A stretch of DNA of 64,000 nucleotides, taken from NCBI GenBank assembly GCA_900542495.1, contig UQNW01000010.1, positions 1 to 64,000 on the forward strand, given 5' to 3'. Both the position numbers and the translations under genes were made by a program. Shown piece after piece: positions 9,350 to 18,862 of this stretch. The DNA is from an uncultured Roseburia sp. GTDB lineage: Bacteria; Bacillota; Clostridia; Lachnospirales; Lachnospiraceae. The notes beneath the pieces were generated by a model, which worked only from the letters and a program-made list of their open reading frames with translations, did no database searches and was not told where the DNA came from. The stretch's first letter is position 1. Each line of letters begins with the position of its first letter.

Positions 9350-10049
9350 GGTCTCTTCCTCCAAATAACAATACCAGACGCAGTAACTGTAAAATAGCGG
9401 CTGCTGCACTTGCCACATATGTCAGTGCTGCTGCTTTTAACACTTTTTTCGTATATGGAAGTTCGCTGTCACTTAAAATGCCCTGCTCTCCCAAAATGCG
9501 AAGTGCCCTGCTTGATGCATTAAACTCTACCGGCAATGTCACAAGCTGGAAGATCACTGCAAAAGAAAAACAGATAATTCCAAGGTTTATAAGCACTGCC
9601 CCTGTATTTCTGGTAAAGAATAAGCCGATCAGGATCAACGGCCACGCAAGTGTCGAACCGAGATTGGCAACCGGAACGATTGCTGTACGCAGTGTCAATG
9701 GGAAATAGCTGTTCTGATGCTGGATCGCATGTCCGCATTCATGTGCTGCAACTCCCACTGCCGCAACAGATGTTGAATTGTATACAGAATCTGAAAGATT
9801 TAATGTCTTTGCAGACGGATTGTAATGGTCTGTCAGATTTCCGGATACGTGCTGGATCGTCACATCATAAATCCCTGCTGAATTTAAGATTCTCTGTGCA
9901 GCCTGTGCCCCTGTCATACCGGATGCACTCCGGTACTGGGAATACTTATTGTAAGTTGATTTCACTCTTGCGGAAGCGATCATACAGATCACTGCTCCGA
10001 TGATCACAAGAAAATACGTTGGGTCAAATCCGTAATAATAATATGGCAT
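9342..10049 (-). CDS. Membrane zinc metallopeptidase (YugP-like, Zn_peptidase_2)
   Basis: About 235 residues starting MPYYYYGFDP. I chose the ATG at 10049 because AAGAAAGG is nine bases upstream; the ATG at 10058 would abut it. There is an N-terminal membrane helix (~10-27), the zinc motif HECGHAIQH near residue 112, two or more helices after it, and a C-terminal helix. Substrates of this family are not well known. Placement between fmt and rsmB is typical for clostridia. Confidence 0.85.
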   Translation of the reverse strand: MPYYYYGFDPTYFLVIIGAVICMIASARVKSTYNKYSQYRSASGMTGAQAAQRILNSAGIYDVTIQHVSGNLTDHYNPSAKTLNLSDSVYNSTSVAAVGVAAHECGHAIQHQNSYFPLTLRTAIVPVANLGSTLAWPLILIGLFFTRNTGAVLINLGIICFSFAVIFQLVTLPVEFNASSRALRILGEQGILSDSELPYTKKVLKAAALTYVASAAAAILQLLRLVLLFGGRDRD

Positions 10050-10068
10050 ATGAATCATCCTTTCTTCG

Positions 10069-11004
10069 TTAACAACGTTTTAAAAAACTGCCCTCTGTCA
10101 CATGATAACCTCTTAAGAAGGCATCTGTTGTCATTCGTTTCTTTCCTTCTAACTGTACCTCTAATAATGCTAATACTCCGTTTCCGGTCTGGACTTCCAG
10201 TTCATCTTTGGTCACTTTTAAAATGCAGCCCGGTGCCGCTTTCACCTCATGTGAGATTACTTTTGCACTCCAGATTTTCAGATTCTTGTCATCAATCCTT
10301 GTGTATGCACTTGGCCACGGATTCAGGCCACGTACCAGACGCTCGATCACCTCTGCATCTTTGGACCAGTCAATGCTTCCCATTTCTTTCTGGATTTTTC
10401 CGGTGTGGGTTGCAAGCGCATCATCCTGCGGTGTGTAAACTGCGGTTCCATTTTCAATTGCTTCCATTGTTTTCACACAGAGTTTTGCACCGACTTCGGA
10501 TAATTTATCAAACAGGCTTCCGCCTGTCTCATTCTCATCGACGATCACTTCCTGCTTCATGATCATGTCTCCGGTATCAAGTCCCTCATCCATGCGCATG
10601 GTAGTCACACCGGTAACCTGCTCACCGTTTAACACTGCCCACTGGATTGGCGCTGCACCACGGTATTTTGGCAGCAGGGAGGCATGTACATTCACACATC
10701 CAAATCGTGGCATATCAAGGATTGCCTTCGGAATGATCTGCCCAAAAGCCTCCACAATGATGATATCCGCATTGTACTGTCTTAAATATTCTACGCTTTC
10801 CTCTGCACGGATTTTTGCCGGCTGATACACTTCAATCCCATGTGCAACCGCACATTCCTTCACCGGTGTGTACTTTAATGCCTTGCTTCTTCCAACTGCT
10901 TTATCCGGCTGTGAAACAACAAGCACAACCTCATGTCCTGCCTTTATAATCTCCTCTAACGTACCCACTGCAAAATCCGGGGTTCCCATAAATATAACTC
11001 TCAT
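10069..11004 (-). CDS. fmt: Methionyl-tRNA formyltransferase
   Basis: 311 residues. Formylates Met-tRNA for translation initiation using 10-formyl-THF. The N-terminal formyltransferase fold shows MGTPDFAV, the catalytic Asn/His/Asp region (NVHASLLPKYRGAAPIQWA and GVTTMRMDEGLDTGDM), and the C-terminal tRNA-binding domain starts near residue 205. It is paired with def immediately upstream, as in most bacteria. Confidence 0.96.
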   Translation of the reverse strand: MRVIFMGTPDFAVGTLEEIIKAGHEVVLVVSQPDKAVGRSKALKYTPVKECAVAHGIEVYQPAKIRAEESVEYLRQYNADIIIVEAFGQIIPKAILDMPRFGCVNVHASLLPKYRGAAPIQWAVLNGEQVTGVTTMRMDEGLDTGDMIMKQEVIVDENETGGSLFDKLSEVGAKLCVKTMEAIENGTAVYTPQDDALATHTGKIQKEMGSIDWSKDAEVIERLVRGLNPWPSAYTRIDDKNLKIWSAKVISHEVKAAPGCILKVTKDELEVQTGNGVLALLEVQLEGKKRMTTDAFLRGYHVTEGSFLKRC

Positions 11005-11050
11005 GATTCTCTCCTCGCTTCCGGTTTCTTTCTATCGCTTCCCTCTGCGC

Positions 11051-11524
11051 CTATTCCTCTTCCTCGTAGGTGACATCATGAAGCTGTCCTTCCACTTTTT
11101 CCACGTAAAGATGTCCGTCTAAATGATCGATCTCATGGCACATGGCTCTCGCCATTAACTCTGTGCCCTCTATCTCGTATTCTTCCATGTTTTCGTCAAA
11201 TGCATGCACCTTCACATAATTTGGTCTTGTGACCTGTCCTGCTTTTCCCGGAATACTTAAGCATCCCTCGTCGCCGGTCTGCTCACCGGACGTTTCCAAG
11301 ATCACCGGATTTATCATCACGACCGGACCTTCGCCAATGTCGATTACAACGATTCTTTTTAAAATGCCGACCTGAGGTGCTGCAAGTCCCACACCATTCG
11401 CCTCATACATCGTATCTAACATGTCCTCGATCAGTTCGCCTGTGCGCGGTGTCATCTCCTTTACCGGTTTACAAACTTTTTCTAATACAGGATCTCCCTG
11501 TACACGGATTGTTCTAAGTGCCAT
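11051..11524 (-). CDS. def: Peptide deformylase
   Basis: 157 residues from ATG 11524; CAAGGAGG stands directly before it, so an in-frame ATG at 11551 is not the start. Removes the N-formyl group from nascent proteins. The three conserved motifs are GVGLAAPQVG, EGCLSIPG (metal Cys) and HEIDHLDG (catalytic Glu and two metal His). It starts 16 bases after priA and leads into fmt. Confidence 0.96.
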   Translation of the reverse strand: MALRTIRVQGDPVLEKVCKPVKEMTPRTGELIEDMLDTMYEANGVGLAAPQVGILKRIVVIDIGEGPVVMINPVILETSGEQTGDEGCLSIPGKAGQVTRPNYVKVHAFDENMEEYEIEGTELMARAMCHEIDHLDGHLYVEKVEGQLHDVTYEEEE

Positions 11525-11540
11525 AACGTCCTCCTTGTTT

Positions 11541-13826
11541 TTAAAAACCACTCATTGGATTAAAGTCAAACTGTACGACCGTATCTTTAAATGCCCTGTT
11601 GTCACGCATATAATATTCCAGCCGGTCTTTCATCTCAACCAGTGTCTGATAATCTTTTGTTTTTATATAAATCACCTTTTTATAGATGTCATTTACTTTT
11701 GCAATTGCCGGATCTGCCGGTCCTACCACAAAAACCCGTTTCTTTTTGAAATCCTCCTCTGCTGTCTCTGCCGCAGATTTCAGTTCCTCCTGCCATGCGT
11801 CAATCTCTGTTCCCAGAAGCGCCGCTGAATCATAGGCTGTCTGCTCCCACTTCGAGGCACACAGGATGACAAGCATATTCCAGACCGGTGGATACAAAAG
11901 CATACTGCGGTATTCCATTTCCTGCTCGTAAAATGCTTCGTAGTCCTGATCTTTTGCCGTCTGCACACTGTAATGATCCGGCTGATAGGTCTGTATCACA
12001 ACCTCGCCCGGCTCACTGCCACGCCCGGCTCTGCCAGCCGCCTGTGTCAGCAGTTCAAATGTACGCTCTGCCGCGTGGTAATCGCTCACATACAAAGATA
12101 AATCTGCCGCAAGCACACCGACTAATGTCACATTTGGAAAATCGTGTCCCTTGACGATCATCTGTGTTCCGATCAGGATATCTGCCTCCTGATTAGCAAA
12201 AGCGGACAGAATCTGTTCGTGTCCTTCCTTATTCCGGGTGGTATCCATATCCATGCGCAGCACCCGTGCCTTTGGGAAACGTTCTTTTACGATCATCTCG
12301 ATTTTCTGCGTTCCTGCCTTAAAACCGCTGATGTATTTCGAGCCGCAGGAAGGACATGTTTTCGGCATTGGCTCCTCATATCCACAGTAATGACAGACCA
12401 TTTTTCCTTCCGGATGCTGTCTTGTCACATGCTGGCTTAAAGACACATCGCAATGCGGACATTTTAACACATGACCGCAGGCTCTGCAAGAGACAAAGCC
12501 TGCAACCCCTCTCCGGTTGATAAAAAGCATCATCTGCTGTCCCTTCTTAAGCCGGTCCTCCATAAGCTCCTGAAGCTTCACACTTAAGATAGACCTGTTT
12601 CCTGCTTTCAGTTCCTCCCGGAGATCTACCACATCCACTTTCGGAAGCGGTTTTTCCGCCACACGGTGTTTTAATTCTAAAAGCTGGTATTCCCCTGTTT
12701 TCGCTTTGTAATAGCTTTCTACCGAAGGGGTTGCCGATCCGAGCACAACGCTCGCACCGCACATTCTCGCCCGCTCGATTGCAGTTTCCCTTGCATGATA
12801 CCTTGGGAGTGTCTCGCTTTTATAACTGCTCTCATGTTCTTCGTCTATAATAATAAGCCCTAATTTTGAAAATGGTGTGAACAAAGCTGATCTTGGTCCG
12901 ATCATAATATCCACATCCCCTTTTTTTGCCCGCTCAAACTGGTCAAAACGCTCTCCTGCCGACAGTCTTGAGTTCATGATCGATACCCGGTCTCCAAAAC
13001 GGTTGTAAAACCGCATGACTGTCTGAAAAGTCAGCGCGATCTCAGGGATTAAGACGATTGCCTGTTTTCCCTGCTCTAAAATGTGGGCAATCAGTTCCAT
13101 ATAAACTTCCGTCTTTCCGCTTCCGGTCACGCCCTTGACCAGATATGTTTTTTGGATGCCCTGTTTTTGATTGCTTATAACCGCATCCACAACTGCCTGC
13201 TGTTCCTCGTTTAAAGTAAGATGATATCCCTTGCTGTCTAAATGCGACACCGGATTTCTATAAGAACGCTCGCTTTGAATCTCCACAATCCCCATCGTCT
13301 CTAACGCTCGTATCACCGTTCCCGAGACATTCAACTTCTGCGTGATGATACTCTGATCCATCTGTGGACTCTCGATCAGTGCTTCTAACAGTCTTGCACG
13401 CGCCGTCTGATGTTTCCGTTCAAACTCTGCCAGCTGGTTTTTTGCCTCGATGTTTCCTAACTTTAAGCGCACACTTTTATGTTCGACGGCATTGCTCTTT
13501 TTCTTGATCGGGATAACTGTTTTTAATGCATGGTTCATCGTTGCTCCGTAATTTTTCTTCATCCAGCCTGCAAGTGCGATCAACTGGCTTTCGATCGGTA
13601 CGCTGTCTGTCACAATTCCGGTAATATTTTTGATCTTTAAAACTTCAAATTCCGGCTCATCCGTCAGTTCCACCACATACCCTTTGATACTGCGCGTTCC
13701 AAACGGAACTAAAACCTGCATCCCAAGTTTCAGTTTTTCCTTCATTGCTTCCGGGATTCTGTACTGAAACGTTTTATCTAATTTTTCATTGAAAATATCA
13801 ACAATAATATTTGCGTATTCCGCCAT
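11541..13826 (-). CDS. priA: Primosomal replication-restart helicase PriA
   Basis: 761 residues. Reloads the replisome at stalled forks. The N-terminal 3'-OH-binding domain is followed by the helicase core with GVTGSGKTEVY (Walker A), DEEHESSYK (DEEH box), a cysteine-rich insertion with eight Cys for two zincs (CRACGHVLKCPHCD...CHYCG...CPSCG) and the C-terminal helicase lobe with QAAGRAGRG. All expected motifs are present. Its 5' end overlaps murE by 29 bases. Confidence 0.95.
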   Translation of the reverse strand: MAEYANIIVDIFNEKLDKTFQYRIPEAMKEKLKLGMQVLVPFGTRSIKGYVVELTDEPEFEVLKIKNITGIVTDSVPIESQLIALAGWMKKNYGATMNHALKTVIPIKKKSNAVEHKSVRLKLGNIEAKNQLAEFERKHQTARARLLEALIESPQMDQSIITQKLNVSGTVIRALETMGIVEIQSERSYRNPVSHLDSKGYHLTLNEEQQAVVDAVISNQKQGIQKTYLVKGVTGSGKTEVYMELIAHILEQGKQAIVLIPEIALTFQTVMRFYNRFGDRVSIMNSRLSAGERFDQFERAKKGDVDIMIGPRSALFTPFSKLGLIIIDEEHESSYKSETLPRYHARETAIERARMCGASVVLGSATPSVESYYKAKTGEYQLLELKHRVAEKPLPKVDVVDLREELKAGNRSILSVKLQELMEDRLKKGQQMMLFINRRGVAGFVSCRACGHVLKCPHCDVSLSQHVTRQHPEGKMVCHYCGYEEPMPKTCPSCGSKYISGFKAGTQKIEMIVKERFPKARVLRMDMDTTRNKEGHEQILSAFANQEADILIGTQMIVKGHDFPNVTLVGVLAADLSLYVSDYHAAERTFELLTQAAGRAGRGSEPGEVVIQTYQPDHYSVQTAKDQDYEAFYEQEMEYRSMLLYPPVWNMLVILCASKWEQTAYDSAALLGTEIDAWQEELKSAAETAEEDFKKKRVFVVGPADPAIAKVNDIYKKVIYIKTKDYQTLVEMKDRLEYYMRDNRAFKDTVVQFDFNPMSGF

Positions 13827-15360
13827 CCAGTACCTCCTGTACGATTCTTCTGTCGTCTAACGGATATCGGATTCCTTTGATCTCCTGATAACTCTCATGC
13901 CCTTTTCCGGCAAGAACGATAATATCCCTTTTTTCTGCCATTCCAACGGCATATTCTACTGCTGCCCTGCGGTCAGCGATTTTTATGTAATCGGGCTTTT
14001 TTCCTTCCCGTACTGTTCCAAGCAGTCCGTCCTCAATCTGATTCATGATGCGCTCTGGATCTTCCCACCTCGGATTATCCGAAGTGATAATGGTAAAATC
14101 CGCCAGCCGCCCTGCTGTCTCTCCCATCTGATACCGTCTTAACACCGAACGGTTTCCACCACAGCCAAAAATGACGATCAGCCGCGACGGTTCGAATTTT
14201 TTCAGCGTCTGCAATAAATTCCGGAGACTCATCTCATTATGCGCATAATCGATCAGAAATACATAGTCTGCACCTGATGTCATATTCTGGCATCTTCCGG
14301 GCACCACCTGTTTTGATAATGCCTCTTTTATCTGCTCCCACGTCACCTTAAAATGCCCCGCCACGGAAATTGCAGCAAGTGCATTGTAAACGTTAAACTG
14401 CCCCGGAAGCTGCATGGTAAGCGCTATCTTCTGCCATTCTTTTTTTACTGTAAAATGGCTTTGCAGACTGCCCTCTGTCATCTCATACCACTCTCCCTCT
14501 GCCATCACATCCGACGGATGCCGGATTGCAAAGGTTTCCACCTCACAGGTATGTCCTGCAAGTATCTTATTCACATTCGGATCATCCTGATTCACAATGC
14601 CAATGCCACATTGACGCATTAATCTGCTTTTACAATACAGATATTCGGAAAAAGTCGCATGCTCGCCCTTTCCGATATGATCCGGCTCGATATTCAAAAA
14701 AACTCCGATATCGAAGGAAACATCTGCGGTACGCTGCAGCGCGATTCCCTGCGAGGATACTTCCATTACACAGCAGTCACATTCCTGCGCCACCATATCC
14801 GCAAGCAGTCTGTGGATCTCGCAGGATTCCGGCGTTGTGTTGATCATCGGCTGCTCCATGCTTCCATTATAGGAGCAGATTGTTCCGATCATTCCCACCC
14901 GGTAACCGGCTTCCCTCAAAATGCCAGCCACCAGAAAAGCTGTTGTCGTCTTTCCATTGGTTCCAGTGATGCCGATCATCTTCATTTTTTCTGCCGGATG
15001 ATCAAAAAAAGCGGCGGAGAGCGCGGAAAGCGCTTTTCTTGTATCCCTTACCGTCACCACGCAGATGTGTCTCTCATGGATCAGTTCCGCCACATTCACT
15101 TTCATATGTTCGGTCAGAATCACCGGACCTGACCGGCTCTCGATCACATAACCGTCATCCACGACAAGTACTGCCGCCCCGCGTTCTACTGCCTGCGGCA
15201 GATATTCATGACCGTTATTGCGGTATCCATTTATGCAAACAAAAAGGGAGCCTTCCTTTACTTTTTCAGAATGACAACAAATATCCGTTATCACCCGGTC
15301 ATCGTCTCCCCTTACACTTTCGTATGAAATCTCTTTTAACAGACTGCGTAATAATTGCAT
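13798..15360 (-). CDS. murE: UDP-MurNAc-tripeptide synthetase (MurE family)
   Basis: 520 residues. Adds the third amino acid to the peptidoglycan stem peptide in the cytoplasm. The Mur ligase motifs are present: GITGTNGKTTTAFL (ATP binding), NIEPDHIGKGEH and DYAHN. A DNPR motif (SDNPRWEDPE), which marks meso-diaminopimelate-adding enzymes, agrees with dapA and dapB in this window. It is the first gene of the long minus-strand cluster, with a sigma-A-type promoter ~40 bases upstream. Confidence 0.92.
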   Translation of the reverse strand: MQLLRSLLKEISYESVRGDDDRVITDICCHSEKVKEGSLFVCINGYRNNGHEYLPQAVERGAAVLVVDDGYVIESRSGPVILTEHMKVNVAELIHERHICVVTVRDTRKALSALSAAFFDHPAEKMKMIGITGTNGKTTTAFLVAGILREAGYRVGMIGTICSYNGSMEQPMINTTPESCEIHRLLADMVAQECDCCVMEVSSQGIALQRTADVSFDIGVFLNIEPDHIGKGEHATFSEYLYCKSRLMRQCGIGIVNQDDPNVNKILAGHTCEVETFAIRHPSDVMAEGEWYEMTEGSLQSHFTVKKEWQKIALTMQLPGQFNVYNALAAISVAGHFKVTWEQIKEALSKQVVPGRCQNMTSGADYVFLIDYAHNEMSLRNLLQTLKKFEPSRLIVIFGCGGNRSVLRRYQMGETAGRLADFTIITSDNPRWEDPERIMNQIEDGLLGTVREGKKPDYIKIADRRAAVEYAVGMAEKRDIIVLAGKGHESYQEIKGIRYPLDDRRIVQEVLDGGIRKYYC

Positions 15361-15397
15361 ACTGCTCCCCTGCCTAATGGCAGAATGTACTTTTTTT

Positions 15398-15426
15398 ATT
15401 ATATGCCAAGAGAAGGGATTTTACAA
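15398..15426 (-). promoter_or_regulatory. Sigma-A-type promoter for the murE-priA-def-fmt cluster
   Basis: On the minus strand TTGTAA, a 17-base spacer, then TATAAT, about 38 bases before the murE start. Confidence 0.7.
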
Positions 15427-15626
15427 GTTGTCCACAGCTTTTGTTTATGTGCAAAACTCGATTTGAGTTATGAAGATTGTGCTGCATTAACAAATCGGAG
15501 CAACTGTAAAATCATTAACGTAGTGTTTTTCTGAAAGAATTTATACATAATTCCGACGGATTTGTAGAATGCTATATATGTCATTTTAAGCTCTGGATTT
15601 CATCAAAACAAGCGGGGAGGATTTGT

Positions 15627-16007
15627 ATGCGGCGAAATTTTTTTATCTGTGGACTCACGGGCTGGTGCCTCGAAATTCTTTTTACCTCCATTGGCAATTG
15701 CAGCCGGCATGACCTGCGTCTGATCGGTCAGACTTCTATCTGGATGTTTCCGATCTATGGCATGGCATGTGTGATCAAACCACTATATAAATATCTGAAA
15801 AATCTTCCTGTTTTATTCCGGGGATGCATTTACTCTGCCGGTATTTTCTGTTTTGAATACTTAAGTGGTTCCCTGCTAAAAAAACACCACCTATGCCCTT
15901 GGGATTACAGCAAAGCTCCCGCAAACATAAATGGTGTCATCCGTCTTGATTATGCACCGGTGTGGATGGCTGCCGGACTGATCTTTGAACGAATCCTTTC
16001 AAAATGA
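15627..16007 (+). CDS. Small membrane protein, ABC_trans_CmpB-like family
   Basis: 126 residues preceded by GGGGAGG. Hydrophobic segments lie at ~5-20, 32-50, 62-80 and 108-122. The pattern WCLEILFTS, GQTSIWMFPIYG, EYLSGSLL and CPWDYS resembles the small putative permease family often annotated as ABC transporter type IV. No ATPase partner is adjacent, so transport is not shown. It runs opposite to the murE cluster and converges with the PH-domain gene. Confidence 0.6.
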   Translation: MRRNFFICGLTGWCLEILFTSIGNCSRHDLRLIGQTSIWMFPIYGMACVIKPLYKYLKNLPVLFRGCIYSAGIFCFEYLSGSLLKKHHLCPWDYSKAPANINGVIRLDYAPVWMAAGLIFERILSK

Positions 16008-16038
16008 TTACTCCCAATCTCCACCCCATTTTTACCGT

Positions 16039-16458
16039 TTAATCATCCAGCGCGTCTGATAAATCCTGCGCCGCTCCAATGTCTAATGTATTTAATGTGC
16101 GGCGTTTCATGCGTGCCGCCTCTGATGCTTTCAGAAGATAATTCTTGACTTCCTTCGACTTTCTGATGTGGATCAGTTTTAGTTCCGAATTCGTGACATC
16201 CCCGGTGTAGCAGGTGATCGTTCCGAGCCCGAAAATGCGCTCCATCAGTGTCGTTGTCAGTTTTACATCCTGCACTTTGTACATGTAACAGTCATTTTCT
16301 TCCGTCTTTAACAGACCTTCATCGATCGTCAGCATGCTCGGTGTGATCGTATACTTGGTAAATGTCCATGGAAGACCGAAAAATAATAATCTCTTCCGCT
16401 CACAGTATTTTACTTCATCCTCGTCTTCTTCATGCATTGTCCTGATATCTTCAGCCAT
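16039..16458 (-). CDS. Bacterial PH-domain-like protein
   Basis: 139 residues, no signal peptide or membrane helix. The central beta-rich part (KRLLFFGLPWTFTKYTITPSMLTIDEG...NDCYMYKVQDVKLTTTLMERIFGLGTITCYTGD) has the pattern of bPH_2 (YdbS/YdbT-type) domains, in which a short-range lookup of membrane or protein signals is proposed. Function unknown. Stands alone between convergent and divergent genes. Confidence 0.65.
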   Translation of the reverse strand: MAEDIRTMHEEDEDEVKYCERKRLLFFGLPWTFTKYTITPSMLTIDEGLLKTEENDCYMYKVQDVKLTTTLMERIFGLGTITCYTGDVTNSELKLIHIRKSKEVKNYLLKASEAARMKRRTLNTLDIGAAQDLSDALDD

Positions 16459-16615
16459 ATGATACTCCCTCTCCTTATCGGATTGATTTTCATTTTTATG
16501 ATTATTTGATTATAACTTTTTTACATTCAAACTGCAACACAAAAAGGCGGATACCCTGCAAAAATATCTGAAAATTTTCCTGTTTTATCCCAATATAACG
16601 TAAATAATTTTTCTC

Positions 16616-16644
16616 TTGAATTTGGAAAATGATTATTATATGAT
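16616..16644 (+). promoter_or_regulatory. Promoter upstream of pyrBI
   Basis: TTGAAT, 17-base spacer, TATGAT, ending about 67 bases before the pyrB start. I found no recognisable PyrR-binding loop or terminator in the short leader. Confidence 0.65.
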
Positions 16645-16711
16645 AGTAAAAATGCCTGAGAGAAATATCACTATTTCTTATAAAAAAGCAGGTATTTATA
16701 AGGAGGTTTAT

Positions 16712-17638
16712 ATGCGTCATTTAATGAGTCCATTAGACTTCTCCGTCGAAGAGTTAGACAAACTCTTAGGCCTTGCAAATGATATTGAGAAGTTTCCTGG
16801 TAAGTATGCTCATGCATGTGAAGGCAAAAAACTTGCAACATGTTTTTATGAGCCAAGTACACGAACAAGACTTAGTTTTGAAGCTGCCATGTTAAATCTT
16901 GGTGGTTCTGTTTTAGGTTTTTCCGATGCAGCCTGTTCTTCTGCATCCAAAGGTGAAAGCGTTTCTGATACGATCCGGATTATTTCCTGTTACGCAGATA
17001 TCTGTGCTATGCGTCATCCAAAGGAAGGTGCACCTCTTGTAGCCTCCCAAAAATCCCGAATTCCAGTAATTAATGCCGGCGACGGTGGTCATCAGCATCC
17101 TACCCAGACATTGACGGACTTATTGACGATCCGTTCTTTAAAGGGCAGACTTTCCAATATGACGATCGGTCTCTGCGGTGACTTAAAATTCGGACGGACC
17201 GTACACTCACTGATCAATGCCTTAATCCGCTACCCTGGAATCAAATTCGTACTCATCTCACCGGAAGAATTAAAGATTCCAAGTTATATCCGCGAAGATG
17301 TATTAAGAGCCAACAACATTCCTTTTGAAGAGGTGGAACGTTTAGAAGATGCCATGCCGGATCTTGATATTTTGTACATGACACGTGTGCAGAAAGAACG
17401 TTTCTTCAATGAGGAAGATTATGTACGTTTGAAAAATTTCTATATCCTGACCAAAGCCAAAATGGAACTCGCAAAAGAAGATATGTTAGTGCTTCATCCG
17501 CTTCCTCGTGTCAATGAGATTTCCGTTGAAGTTGATGACGATCCAAGAGCGGCTTACTTTAAACAGGCACAGTATGGAGTTTATGTAAGAATGGCGTTGA
17601 TTCTGACACTGCTTGGAATTGATACTACGAAACTCTAA
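16712..17638 (+). CDS. pyrB: Aspartate carbamoyltransferase catalytic chain
   Basis: 308 residues from ATG 16712, which follows AAGGAGG; the frame is open further upstream to 16616 but without a site. Condenses carbamoyl phosphate with aspartate, the committed step of pyrimidine synthesis. Motifs: carbamoyl-phosphate-binding STRTRLSFE, GDGGHQHPTQ and HPLPRV. The regulatory chain gene follows 39 bases later. Confidence 0.97.
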   Translation: MRHLMSPLDFSVEELDKLLGLANDIEKFPGKYAHACEGKKLATCFYEPSTRTRLSFEAAMLNLGGSVLGFSDAACSSASKGESVSDTIRIISCYADICAMRHPKEGAPLVASQKSRIPVINAGDGGHQHPTQTLTDLLTIRSLKGRLSNMTIGLCGDLKFGRTVHSLINALIRYPGIKFVLISPEELKIPSYIREDVLRANNIPFEEVERLEDAMPDLDILYMTRVQKERFFNEEDYVRLKNFYILTKAKMELAKEDMLVLHPLPRVNEISVEVDDDPRAAYFKQAQYGVYVRMALILTLLGIDTTKL

Positions 17639-17677
17639 TATAAATTTTTCGTGACAAAGTCACAGATAGGAGTACAC

Positions 17678-18115
17678 ATGTTAAATATTAGTGGTATTCA
17701 GGAAGGTTTCGTCTTAGACCATATTCAGGCGGGAATGAGCCTTCAGATTTATCATGATCTGAAATTAGACCAGTTAGACTGTACGGTTGCTATTATTAAA
17801 AATGCAAAGAGTAATAAAATGGGCAAGAAAGATATTTTGAAAGTGGAATGCCCGATTGAAGCATTAGACCTTGATATTTTAGGTTTCATTGACCACAATA
17901 TTACAGTCAATGTCATCAAAGATTCCAAGATTGTCGAGAAAAAAGAGCTTCATATGCCAAAACAGGTAAAAAATGTGATCCGCTGCAAGAATCCTCGCTG
18001 TATCACTTCCATCGAGCAGGAACTTGACCAGATTTTCATTCTTACCGATGAGCAGAAAGAAATTTACCGCTGCAAGTATTGCGAAGAAAAATATACAAAT
18101 CCAAACCGCAGATAA
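17678..18115 (+). CDS. pyrI: Aspartate carbamoyltransferase regulatory chain
   Basis: 145 residues from ATG 17678 after ATAGGAG. The nucleotide-binding N-terminal domain is followed by a zinc domain with four Cys (CKNPRC and CKYC). It forms the allosteric dodecamer with PyrB and confers CTP/ATP control. Pairing with pyrB and the four intact zinc ligands make the call firm. Confidence 0.96.
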   Translation: MLNISGIQEGFVLDHIQAGMSLQIYHDLKLDQLDCTVAIIKNAKSNKMGKKDILKVECPIEALDLDILGFIDHNITVNVIKDSKIVEKKELHMPKQVKNVIRCKNPRCITSIEQELDQIFILTDEQKEIYRCKYCEEKYTNPNRR

Positions 18116-18120
18116 CTATG

Positions 18121-18173
18121 AAAACCCCTTAAAATAAAGCCAGACCTTACATGGCTATTATTTTAAGGGGTTT
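18121..18173. terminator. Terminator after pyrBI
   Basis: Long inverted repeat AAACCCCTTAAAATAA...TTATTTTAAGGGGTTT; works for the convergent dnaJ-like gene as well. Confidence 0.85.
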
Positions 18174-18193
18174 CCCATTTCTTCTCATATGAT

Positions 18194-18850
18194 CTAAAAC
18201 GGTCTTAAGCAACAGCAGTTGCACAACATATTTAAGAATAAAAGACTTAAGCACCAGCTTCCGGAACTCGAATATGGTCTGTCGTAATTGTCACCCATAT
18301 TGGTGTACCACGTTCCACCGTATTCTAAGTGCTGTAAAAACTGACGGTATTCAAAGTTACTCGGCTCCATTTCCACTGCGCGGCTGGCATGCTGCTTGGC
18401 AACGATATTATTACCGGCACCCTGATTTGCCATGGCGCTATAGTAATACCAGCGTGCATTCCGCTCTGCAAATGGAATACCATTTAAAACATTCAATGCC
18501 TCCGCATAGCAGCGGTTTGCGATGTAGTTGGCAGCCGCCTGCATCTGCACAGAATCATTCGTTGTCCGGTATCCCTGATTTCCACTGTAATTATAACGGT
18601 AACTTCCGCCACCAGCAGAAGAAGTATTGTATCCATAACTTCCACCGAAGCTTCCGCCGGACTGTTTTTCCTTCATGATCTGGTCATAGGCCTGCTGTAC
18701 TTCCTTAAACTTCTCCTCCGCCTCTGCCTTATTCGGGTTATTGATATTGGCATCCGGGTGGTATTTGCGGCTTAGTGCACGATATGCTTTTTTTATCTCA
18801 TCATCCGAGGCTCCCGGCGAAATACCGAGCACCTGATATGGATTCATCAT
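18194..18850 (-). CDS. DnaJ-domain (J) protein, type III
   Basis: 218 residues. N-terminal J domain (1-70) with the HPD motif in RKYHPDANINN, a Gly/Ser/Tyr-rich linker (SGGSFGGSYGYNTSSAGGG), then a TPR-like helical part and a hydrophobic Cys-rich C-terminus (LNMLCNCCCLRPF). It lacks the zinc finger and client domains of DnaJ proper, so it is a specialised DnaK co-chaperone. It starts 12 bases after the DUF5685 gene, in one likely operon of three genes. Confidence 0.85.
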   Translation of the reverse strand: MMNPYQVLGISPGASDDEIKKAYRALSRKYHPDANINNPNKAEAEEKFKEVQQAYDQIMKEKQSGGSFGGSYGYNTSSAGGGSYRYNYSGNQGYRTTNDSVQMQAAANYIANRCYAEALNVLNGIPFAERNARWYYYSAMANQGAGNNIVAKQHASRAVEMEPSNFEYRQFLQHLEYGGTWYTNMGDNYDRPYSSSGSWCLSLLFLNMLCNCCCLRPF

Positions 18851-18862
18851 ATATTTCTCCTG

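Noticed and set aside
15428..15436. TTGTCCACA as a DnaA box / origin
   Set aside because: A single near-match with no cluster of boxes and no dnaA or parAB genes.
16459..16711. PyrR-type attenuator before pyrB
   Set aside because: No terminator/antiterminator pair or PyrR-loop consensus in the leader.
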